Part shown: piece by piece, positions 27,154 through 34,357 of the stretch
How the letters are laid out: each line of letters opens with the position of its first letter
Numbering within the stretch: the stretch's first letter is position 1
Origin: Flavobacterium phragmitis
GTDB lineage: Bacteria; Bacteroidota; Bacteroidia; Flavobacteriales; Flavobacteriaceae
Reading direction: 5' to 3'
Length of the DNA stretch: 64,000 nt
Assembly (NCBI RefSeq): GCF_900112575.1
Contig: NZ_FOMH01000016.1
Span: 1 to 64,000, forward strand
Notes under the pieces: model-generated
Seen by the model: only the letters and a program-made list of their open reading frames with translations
The model's database searches: none
What the model was told of the DNA's origin: nothing
Translations under genes and position numbers: made by a program

Positions 27154-28488
27154 ATGAAATTAACTTTAAATATATTTTTATTATTATTCACCACAGCAGT
27201 TTTTAGTCAAATTGGAAAACGCTTCCCATCTGAGAAAAAGATAATCAAAGATCCTGTCACGGGTGTTGATTTGATCTTTTTAACTACGAAAGCGGCAGGT
27301 GATTCCAAAACATATCCAACTCATCCACAATGGACAGCAGATGGCGAGTGGCTTATTTTTAGAACCAAAAGAGCCAATGGTGATGCAGTTGCGGTAAATG
27401 AAAAATCAGGCGTGATGGTTCAGGTTACAGAAGGCGGTTACAGCGGTACTTTGTGTATGGCGCAAAAATCGATGAAATTGTATTATATGCGCAAAGGCGA
27501 AGAAAATACAATGCAGATTGTGGAAGTAAATCTGGAAGCAGTTTTCAAGGACAGTCAGGCCGGAAAAATAAAAACTGTTGCAGCTTACGAACGTATTTGC
27601 GGGATAACACCTTCAGAAATGGGTGCTTCTGGCGATATGGCTTTGGATGCTGATGAAGATCGTGTGTATTTTAGAATTGGAAGAGAAGAAGCAGCTAAAC
27701 ATTTAGATCCGAATGTTAAACTTGAAAAAAGCTTCGGTCCTCGAAATATGGGTGCCGGTCCTGGAGGTATTGCCAGTATGAATTTAAAAACAGGAGAGTT
27801 GAAACATGTAGTTTCGGTGCCGTTTCAAGTGGGTCATATTCAATCCAATATCTGGAATCCGGGCGAACTGGTTTTCTGCTGGGAAACTGGTGGCAAATCG
27901 CCTCAGCGTACTTGGACGGTTATGGCAGACGGTACGGGTTTAAGATCGTTGTATCCAGAATCAGATTATGAATGGGTAACTCACGAAGCGGTAATTTCTA
28001 AAGATGAGGTGGCAATGGCGATTATGGGACACCGAAAAATTGATATTCAAAAAGAAACTCCGGTTGAAGTTACCGAAAGCACAGAAGTCAGAAATCCACA
28101 AAATCCAGGACAAGAAAGCAATTGGGGAAATTCGGGAACACGAGAAAAACCAACAGGTTTAGCGATTGTAAATTTAAGAACCCGCGAAATGATTATTGCT
28201 GGACAAACCAAAAGTGGCAGCGGATTATGGCACGTACACGGTTCTCCTGATGGAAGATGGGCCGTTGGGGATGATTTCTCCAGAAGTTTATATTTAATCG
28301 ATCGTAAAACCAACGAAATGATAATGCTGACAACAGGCCACAAACAAACCGCAGCAGATCATGTGCATCCGACTTTTAACAGGGATGGAACTAAAATTCA
28401 AATTCAGTCAGCAATGCTTTCTGAGGATAACAGAACTTTGAATATCTGTATCGTAAATGTGCCTAAAGAATGGCTGAAGAGAAAATAG
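27154..28488 (+). CDS. PL22-like oligogalacturonide lyase-type beta-propeller
   Basis: This 444-aa protein starts at ATG 27154, which gives a signal peptide (about 1-19, AVFSQ). The fold is a WD40/TolB-like seven-bladed propeller. It shows features of Pectate_lyase22: TYPTHPQWTADGEWLIFRTK, GHIQSNIWNPGELVFCWETG, RTWTVMADGTGLRSLYPE, EWVTHEAVISKDEVA and DHVHPTFNRDGTKI, with conserved histidines that could hold the metal. PL22 enzymes cleave unsaturated or saturated digalacturonate. In an RG-I locus it may act on RG-I oligomers or on short homogalacturonan. The family assignment is moderate: some secreted relatives are annotated only as propeller proteins. Confidence 0.7.
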   Translation: MKLTLNIFLLLFTTAVFSQIGKRFPSEKKIIKDPVTGVDLIFLTTKAAGDSKTYPTHPQWTADGEWLIFRTKRANGDAVAVNEKSGVMVQVTEGGYSGTLCMAQKSMKLYYMRKGEENTMQIVEVNLEAVFKDSQAGKIKTVAAYERICGITPSEMGASGDMALDADEDRVYFRIGREEAAKHLDPNVKLEKSFGPRNMGAGPGGIASMNLKTGELKHVVSVPFQVGHIQSNIWNPGELVFCWETGGKSPQRTWTVMADGTGLRSLYPESDYEWVTHEAVISKDEVAMAIMGHRKIDIQKETPVEVTESTEVRNPQNPGQESNWGNSGTREKPTGLAIVNLRTREMIIAGQTKSGSGLWHVHGSPDGRWAVGDDFSRSLYLIDRKTNEMIMLTTGHKQTAADHVHPTFNRDGTKIQIQSAMLSEDNRTLNICIVNVPKEWLKRK

Positions 28489-28543
28489 CTTTATAAGAAT
28501 TCCAAATTCCAATTGAAACTCAATCGAAACAAAAATATAAACA

Positions 28544-28682
28544 ATGAAAAAAAACAGTATTCTGGATTATTTTCCTTGCCAATATCATTATATCTAAACT
28601 GTTTATGGAACTGGAGAAAGACCAAATTGGTCATATAAAAGAAAATCAAATTAGGGCAGTACAAGAAATTATATTTCTGTAA
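28544..28682 (+). pseudogene. Frameshifted relic of a short secreted-protein gene
   Basis: An ATG followed by eight A's (28544-28554) starts a frame that stops after 17 codons. Dropping one A gives a continuous 45-codon frame to TAA at 28680, reading MKKTVFWIIFLANIIISKLF, then MELEKDQIGHIKENQIRAVQ. This looks like a signal peptide plus a short mature end. It may be the 5' remnant of a lost enzyme gene, or a homopolymer sequencing error in a tiny gene. Function unknown. Confidence 0.4.
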
Positions 28683-28722
28683 CTCAAACTGCCATTAGAT
28701 AATAAAACAAAAACAAGGTACA

Positions 28723-30051
28723 ATGAAAAAGTTTTTCACTTTAGTTTTTTGCATTTTAGGAATGGTTCAAAATGCATCTTCACAAAAATACAGCAATGAC
28801 AATTTTCCCGATGGAAGCGAAATTACACCATGGTTTAAAGATTATACCAAATTAGAGCTTAAAAAATTAGGAAAACAATATAAAATTACCGACCACGGAG
28901 TAGGAACTGACAGTACCAAAATACAGACAGTAGCCATTCAGAAAGTAATAGATAAAGCAGCTGCAAAAGGTGGCGGTGTTATTGTAATTCCAAAAGGTGT
29001 TTTCCTGAGTGGTGCCTTGTTTTTTAAGCCTAAAACTAAGCTGTATGTTAGTGAAGGCGGTGTTTTGAAAGGTTCTGATAATATCGCTGATTTTCCGATT
29101 ATGGCTTCGAGAATGGAAGGACAGAATTTAGATTATTTCCCAGCTTTGGTCAATGCGTACGGAGTTGATAATTTTTCAATTTCAGGAAAAGGAACGATTA
29201 ACGGAAACGGAAAAAAATACTGGGATGCTTTTTGGGAGCGTCGTAAAGAAAATCCAAAATGCACCAATCTGGAAGTTTCGAGACCGAGATTAGTATTTGT
29301 GTGGAATTCAAATAATGTGCAGTTTCAGGATGTAAAATTGATTAATTCTGGTTTTTGGACGAATCATTTTTACAAATGCAATAATGTTAAACTGCTCGAT
29401 TTGTATATTTTTTCGCCTCACGTTAAAGATAAAGCGCCAAGTACCGACGCTATTGATGTTGATATCTGTACCAATGTTTTAATAAAAGGCTGTTTTATGT
29501 CGGTTAATGACGACGCTGTTGCACTTAAAGGCGGAAAAGGGCCTTATGCCGACCAAGACCCGAACAATGGCGCAAACAAAAATATTATTATAGAAGACTG
29601 TAATTTCGGATTCTGTCATTCGGCTTTGACTAACGGAAGCGAGGCAATTCACAATAGAAATGTAATTATGCGCAATTGTAAAATTGACGGCGCTTCAAGA
29701 TTATTGTGGCTGAAAATGAGACCTGATACTCCGCAACGCTATGAATATATCAGAGTTGAAGATATTAAAGGAGAAGCAAAAACTGGATTGGCAGTTTTTG
29801 CCTGGAAACAGTTCTTTGATTTGAAAGGACGCCCTGATATTCCGCTTTCTTACGGTGATAATGTGACGATGAAAAACATCGAATTGAAATGCGATACTTT
29901 TTATGGAGTTGAAAACGACCGGAATGTTCGTTTGTCTAATTTCACTTTCGAAAACCTGAATATCGAATCAGTAAAAACAAATATTGACAAGAGTTTGATA
30001 AATGGCGTGACTTTTAAGAATGTTTATGTGAATAAGGAGTTGGTTGAGTAA
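28723..30051 (+). CDS. GH28 family exo-polygalacturonase/rhamnogalacturonan hydrolase (first copy)
   Basis: This 442-aa secreted parallel beta-helix protein has a signal peptide about 1-20 (ASSQ). The active-site landmarks of GH28 are present in a diverged form: STDAIDVD (first Asp near 242) replaces NTD, and NDDAVALK (Asp pair near 262) is intact. CHSALTNGSE replaces GHG and LWLKMRP replaces RIK. N-terminal GVGTDSTKIQTVAIQKVI and GGGVIVIPKGVF are typical. Such diverged GH28s are often exo-acting on RG-I oligomers. It should release galacturonate between rounds of rhamnose removal by GH106. Confidence 0.88.
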   Translation: MKKFFTLVFCILGMVQNASSQKYSNDNFPDGSEITPWFKDYTKLELKKLGKQYKITDHGVGTDSTKIQTVAIQKVIDKAAAKGGGVIVIPKGVFLSGALFFKPKTKLYVSEGGVLKGSDNIADFPIMASRMEGQNLDYFPALVNAYGVDNFSISGKGTINGNGKKYWDAFWERRKENPKCTNLEVSRPRLVFVWNSNNVQFQDVKLINSGFWTNHFYKCNNVKLLDLYIFSPHVKDKAPSTDAIDVDICTNVLIKGCFMSVNDDAVALKGGKGPYADQDPNNGANKNIIIEDCNFGFCHSALTNGSEAIHNRNVIMRNCKIDGASRLLWLKMRPDTPQRYEYIRVEDIKGEAKTGLAVFAWKQFFDLKGRPDIPLSYGDNVTMKNIELKCDTFYGVENDRNVRLSNFTFENLNIESVKTNIDKSLINGVTFKNVYVNKELVE

Positions 30052-30057
30052 TTAGGT

Positions 30058-30087
30058 GCAAAGAGACAAAGAGACAAAGAGACAAAG
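30058..30087 (+). repeat. Octanucleotide tandem repeat (GAGACAAA)3
   Basis: Three perfect copies of GAGACAAA (30063-30086), preceded by a partial copy, follow 6 bp after the GH28 stop. Like the heptamer repeat at 26966 it lies immediately after a stop codon inside the same operon. Confidence 0.85.
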
Positions 30088-30116
30088 GTTTTTAACTGCC
30101 GAATTTTAAAAAATGA

Positions 30117-30145
30117 CTTTGTGCCTTAGTGCTTTTGTGGCAAAA
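30117..30145 (+). repeat. Dispersed leader repeat, copy 2
   Basis: CTTTGTGCCTTAGTGCTTTT plus GTGGCAAAA sits directly before the GH115 ATG. It is nearly the same as 27113-27141 before the PL22-like gene. The conserved position at a gene start may reflect a mobile or gene-converted leader. Confidence 0.75.
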
Positions 30146-30149
30146 AACA

Positions 30150-32603
30150 ATGACAATGAAAAAAACACTGCTATTAATTTTCTTAATTTTATCTATAAAT
30201 GTCTTTTGTCAAAATAAAAATGCAACTGAGTTTTTAATTGCAGATTCCAATCATGCGGTAAACATTTTCATTGACAAAAACACAGATTCACTAATCATTT
30301 GGGCTGTAAACGAACTAGCAGATGACATTAAGGAAATAACAGGAAAACGTCCTGAAATTGGTACTACAAATAAAGTTTTAAAAAAGGGAATTTATGTTGG
30401 TCAGGTTTCTTCAAAATTATTTCAATCCAAAAACAATCAGAAAGAATTAGCGAATCACTGGGAAAAATTTTCAATTAAAAAAGAAAAAGATAATCTTCTC
30501 ATTGTTGGTTCAGATGTCAGGGGAACTGTTTACGCAGTTTTTGAAATTGCCGAACGTCTCGGAATTTCTCCGTGGAAATGGTGGGCAGATGTTCATCCGT
30601 TAAAAAAAGAAAATCTTTCGTTGTATCTTCCACCAAAAGGAATCATTGCAGCTCCATCTGTGCAGTATCGAGGTATTTTTCTAAATGATGAAGACTGGGG
30701 ATTACAGCCTTGGGCAGCCAAGACTTTTGAACCAGAAACAGGAGATATCGGTCCCAAAACCTACGAGAAAATTTTTCAGTTGTTGCTGCGTCTAAAAGCA
30801 AATACAATTTGGCCCGCCATGCATCCGTCTACAAGAGGTTTTTTTACCCTTTCGGGGAATAAGGAAATGGCACAACAATATCGAATTGTGATTGGCTCTT
30901 CTCATGCCGAACCGATGCTGAGAAACAATGTTGACGAATGGAAGCAGAAAATCTACGGCGATTACAATTATTTTACGAATAAATCTCAGGTTGATAAATA
31001 TTGGCAGGAGCGATTGGATGAATTAAAATCGGCTCAAAATGAAATTATTATGACATTGGGAATGCGTGGTGTTCACGATAGTAAAATGGAAGGAGCAAAA
31101 GATTTAAAGGAATCAATCGCAATGGTGGAGCAGATTATTCTAAACCAGCGTGAGATGCTTTCAAACACTTTTAAAAAACCGCTTTCAGCCATTCCTCAGG
31201 CTTTTGTTCCATATAAAGAAGTATTGGAATTATATGATAACGGACTCAAAGTTCCAGACGATATAACGCTTGTTTGGCCCGATGATAATTACGGTTACAT
31301 TCGTCGTTTGAGCAGTCTTGAAGAACAAAAGCGAACAGGAGGAAGCGGCGTATATTACCACATTAGTTATTGGGGACGTCCTCATGATTATCTTTGGTTG
31401 AGCACCACACAGCCAGGTTTGATTTGGTACGAAATGACAAAAGCTTATCAAAATGGCGCAAGAAAGATGTGGATAGTCAATGTTGGTGATATTAAACCTG
31501 CAGAATACGATACCGAGTTTTTTCTAGATTTGGCATGGAATGTCAACAGCATTAAATCGGATGGACTTGATGAATATCTGAAAAACTGGACGGCAAGAGA
31601 GTTTTCTGCTGTAGTAAGTGAAGAGTCGGCATTGATTATGAAAGAATATTACCGTTTGGCAATGCTCAGAAAGCCTGAATATATGGGATGGAGCCAGACA
31701 GAACCGACAACTCCCGTTAAATTTTCTGATTTTTCTGAAGAAGAATCCTTAAACCGAATAAAGGCGTATGAAAATTTAGTCCAGAAGATTGACGAACTGG
31801 AAAAATTTGTTCCAGACGAAAGAAAAGACGCATGGTTTCAATTGATAGTTTATCCTGTTAAAGGTGCTGCTTATATGAATTATAAATTTTTGTATTGGAA
31901 TTTAGCAGCTATGGCTTCAGATGTAACTCAAAAAGAAAAGTATAATGCTTTAGTAGCTCAGTCTTTTGAGAAAATTCAAGAATTGACTCTTTTTTATAAT
32001 GAAAAAGTAAGCAATGGTAAATGGAATTATATGATGTCAATGCAACCACGAAAACTGCCCGTTTTTGAAGCAGTTAAAAAGAATGAAAATTCTAAGGAAA
32101 AGTCAGGGAAAACAGCAGATAGAATTTACATTCAAGCCAATCAATTTACTTCTAAAAAAGACACCAAAAATTATCAATGGAAAACAATTGAAGGTTTAGG
32201 ATATAGTGATGATGCCTTGACGTTGTTTCCGTTTACTCAACGTTATTTTCAAAATGAAAAACCGTCTGTTTCTTATGAATTTAAAATTGAAAAATCAGGT
32301 GAATATGAGATTGAAGTGCGTTTGCTTCCAACACATTCGAATAATTTTGACCATAAAATCGGAATTCAAGTCGACGGAAAAAGCACGGAATACTTTAAAA
32401 TAAACACCAAAGACCGTGACAAAACTTGGAAAGAAAATGTGCTTAGAAACAGTGCAATCGTAAAAATTCCAGCCTCAAATCTTTCAAAAGGAAAACATAT
32501 CGTTAAGATTGAAGTCAATCAAACCGGAATTGTACTCGACCAATTAGCAGTTTATCCAGCTGTTGAAGGAGGAACATATGAAATTCCGTTGAAACAAAAT
32601 TGA
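30150..32603 (+). CDS. GH115 family alpha-glucuronidase-type enzyme
   Basis: The predicted protein is about 817 aa. ATG 30150 (or 30156) was chosen over a GTG inside the upstream repeat because it begins a signal peptide (ILSINVFCQ). GH115 hallmarks include GTVYAVFEIAERLGISPWKW, WWADVHPL, PSVQYRGIFLNDEDWGLQPW, LKANTIWPAMHP, IGSSHAEPML, GMRGVHDSKM and VWPDDNYGYIRRL. The C-terminal domain (about 660-817) resembles the family's sandwich domain. Characterised GH115s remove alpha-1,2-linked (methyl)glucuronic acid from xylan, and some act on other glucuronylated glycans. Its place here suggests the target pectin carries glucuronate. It ends the operon at the terminator at 32614. Confidence 0.9.
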   Translation: MTMKKTLLLIFLILSINVFCQNKNATEFLIADSNHAVNIFIDKNTDSLIIWAVNELADDIKEITGKRPEIGTTNKVLKKGIYVGQVSSKLFQSKNNQKELANHWEKFSIKKEKDNLLIVGSDVRGTVYAVFEIAERLGISPWKWWADVHPLKKENLSLYLPPKGIIAAPSVQYRGIFLNDEDWGLQPWAAKTFEPETGDIGPKTYEKIFQLLLRLKANTIWPAMHPSTRGFFTLSGNKEMAQQYRIVIGSSHAEPMLRNNVDEWKQKIYGDYNYFTNKSQVDKYWQERLDELKSAQNEIIMTLGMRGVHDSKMEGAKDLKESIAMVEQIILNQREMLSNTFKKPLSAIPQAFVPYKEVLELYDNGLKVPDDITLVWPDDNYGYIRRLSSLEEQKRTGGSGVYYHISYWGRPHDYLWLSTTQPGLIWYEMTKAYQNGARKMWIVNVGDIKPAEYDTEFFLDLAWNVNSIKSDGLDEYLKNWTAREFSAVVSEESALIMKEYYRLAMLRKPEYMGWSQTEPTTPVKFSDFSEEESLNRIKAYENLVQKIDELEKFVPDERKDAWFQLIVYPVKGAAYMNYKFLYWNLAAMASDVTQKEKYNALVAQSFEKIQELTLFYNEKVSNGKWNYMMSMQPRKLPVFEAVKKNENSKEKSGKTADRIYIQANQFTSKKDTKNYQWKTIEGLGYSDDALTLFPFTQRYFQNEKPSVSYEFKIEKSGEYEIEVRLLPTHSNNFDHKIGIQVDGKSTEYFKINTKDRDKTWKENVLRNSAIVKIPASNLSKGKHIVKIEVNQTGIVLDQLAVYPAVEGGTYEIPLKQN

Positions 32604-32613
32604 TTGGTCTAAA

Positions 32614-32640
32614 AAGTAGTTTGAAACTACTTGTTTTTTA
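32614..32640. terminator. Terminator between convergent operons
   Basis: AAGTAGTTTGAAACTACTT (32614-32632) is a palindrome followed by GTTTTTTA. It lies between the GH115 stop and the stop of the convergent CE12 gene and ends the right-going operon. Confidence 0.75.
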
Positions 32641-32679
32641 TGTTTCCCATCCTTGAGAACTTCAAGTCCTTAACTGGCT

Positions 32680-34188
32680 TTATTTCGGGATTTCAATATA
32701 ATCCCTCAAATTACAGTTTTTTAGTTTTTGAATGCTTTCAGCCACGGTAAGCGCGTTCATTTGTGCACCTTCCAGACCAGTATGCGTATGGTCTTTTGGA
32801 AAAAAAGCCTTTACTTTTTCTTTTCCGAATAACTCATATTTTTGCGCCACAATTTCATTCAAATCAATGTAGAGAACATCTTGTTTTTCTGCGGCAATTT
32901 TCGACCAATTGCCATAAGTATCGGTTCTTCGTTCTACTTTGTCATTCGGCCATTCATTTCGAGGTGTCTGACTAAGAACAATTGGAATGGCGCCTTTTTC
33001 TTTGGCTTCACGAATGAATTTCTCCATATACCAACCAAAAGTATGAACAATCTCTTTAGTTCCGTCTGGACGGGTAACTTCCTGCGTTTCTTCGCCGTTT
33101 CCTTTCAAGGAACCTCTGAATTTTTCTTTATCAATATCGCCAGCATCATTATGTCCAAACTGAATGAGAATGAAATTTCCGGGTTCGAGCTGATTTTTTA
33201 CTTCATTCCATAAACCTTCATAATCAAAAGTTCTTGTGCTTCTGCCACCGCGTGCTTTATTGATTACTTCGATTCTGGTCGTATCGCAATATTGAGGAAA
33301 CGGAACTCCCCAGCCCACAGCATCAGGATTATTGTTATTGTTAGCCATAGTGGAATCGCCAATCAAAAAGACTTTTTTCTTGGCAGGAAGTACAATTTTT
33401 GGATGGTCTAAAATGTATTTTTTTAGAGAATTTTTACTGTTTTTCAATTCATCAATAATAACAGAAGCGGAAAGCACAGCTCCTTTTGCTGATGTATGCG
33501 TGTGGTCTCTTTTATAGAAATAAGTGCCGGTAACTTTTGCCTCGCCAAATTTTTCCATTTCGAGAGCCATTTTTTCGTTCAGGTTAATAAAAGTTACCTT
33601 TTCCTTTTCCGCAATCTGTTTAGCCCATAATCCGTATGATGTGTCATTTCGAGGTACTTTTCCATTCTGCCAGTCATTGCGCGGAATTGGAGAGCAAATA
33701 ATCGGAATTGCACCTTTTGATTTCGCTTCACGAACTACCTTCTGAATATACCAGCCGTAAGTATGTACAATTTCGTGTTTTTTGGTTAGGATATTGTCGA
33801 TTTCTTGGGTTTCAGAACCAATTCCTTTAATGGTGCCCCTTGCGCGGAGACTATCATTTACAGGGCCATTATCATTATGTCCAAACTGAATCAGTACATA
33901 ATCTCCTTTTCTCAGTTTATTTAAAACCGCTGTCCACAATCCTTTATCCTGAAAGGTACGACTGCTTGTGCCTCCCAAAGCATGATTTTCAATCTTGATT
34001 TTTGTCGTATCAAGATATTGCCCAATGAAATCTCCCCAGCCCCATAGACCGCCGGTTCCATCTCCTTTACCATTTTTCACAGTCGAATCTCCAACCATAA
34101 AAAGAGTAGGTCTATTGTCTTGTTTTGATGTAAAATTGAAAAATAATACAGCCAAAAGTAATGCAATAAGTATTTTAAATAATTTCAT
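32680..34188 (-). CDS. Tandem CE12 rhamnogalacturonan acetylesterase (two SGNH domains)
   Basis: The start at 34188 gives about 502 aa with an N-terminal hydrophobic signal (KLFKILIALLLAVLFFNF). An ATG 51 bp upstream would precede it with 17 hydrophilic residues. Two complete SGNH/CE12 units follow one another. Unit 1 has MVGDSTVKNG (Ser near 35), GGTSSRTF, IQFGHNDNG and RDHTHTSAKGA. Unit 2 has LIGDSTMANN (Ser near 279), GGRSTRTFDYEG, IQFGHNDAGD and KDHTHTGLEGA. Both keep the Ser, Gly, Asn and Asp-x-x-His residues, so both may be active. CE12 enzymes remove acetyl groups from galacturonate in RG-I. It is the last gene of the left-going operon begun at 38601. Confidence 0.92.
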   Translation of the reverse strand: MKLFKILIALLLAVLFFNFTSKQDNRPTLFMVGDSTVKNGKGDGTGGLWGWGDFIGQYLDTTKIKIENHALGGTSSRTFQDKGLWTAVLNKLRKGDYVLIQFGHNDNGPVNDSLRARGTIKGIGSETQEIDNILTKKHEIVHTYGWYIQKVVREAKSKGAIPIICSPIPRNDWQNGKVPRNDTSYGLWAKQIAEKEKVTFINLNEKMALEMEKFGEAKVTGTYFYKRDHTHTSAKGAVLSASVIIDELKNSKNSLKKYILDHPKIVLPAKKKVFLIGDSTMANNNNNPDAVGWGVPFPQYCDTTRIEVINKARGGRSTRTFDYEGLWNEVKNQLEPGNFILIQFGHNDAGDIDKEKFRGSLKGNGEETQEVTRPDGTKEIVHTFGWYMEKFIREAKEKGAIPIVLSQTPRNEWPNDKVERRTDTYGNWSKIAAEKQDVLYIDLNEIVAQKYELFGKEKVKAFFPKDHTHTGLEGAQMNALTVAESIQKLKNCNLRDYIEIPK

Positions 34189-34229
34189 GTTTTGAATTAT
34201 AAATTTTGAAAAATGTTTTGCTTGTTTGC

Positions 34230-34333
34230 TTAACCGCAAAGTTTCGCAAAGGTTTTACGCAATGAGCGCAAAGCTTTGCGAACTTATTTTTTTCAGTATA
34301 AGCAGATAAAATCTTTGCGTTCTTTGCGGTTAA
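34230..34333. repeat. Intergenic palindromic element (CGCAAAG type)
   Basis: The ends TTAACCGCAAAG (34230-34241) and CTTTGCGGTTAA (34322-34333) are perfect inverted 12-mers. Inside are further CGCAAAG and CTTTGCG words, including AGCGCAAAGCTTTGCG. It fills the gap between the GH2 gene and the tandem CE12 gene and shares its terminal 12-mer with the element at 42497-42642. Confidence 0.85.
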
Positions 34334-34357
34334 AAGATTTAGCCCTTAAAACTGAAA

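Noticed and set aside
34189..34239. ATG at 34239 as start of the tandem CE12 gene
   Set aside because: It adds 17 hydrophilic residues ahead of the signal peptide. The ATG at 34188 begins it properly.
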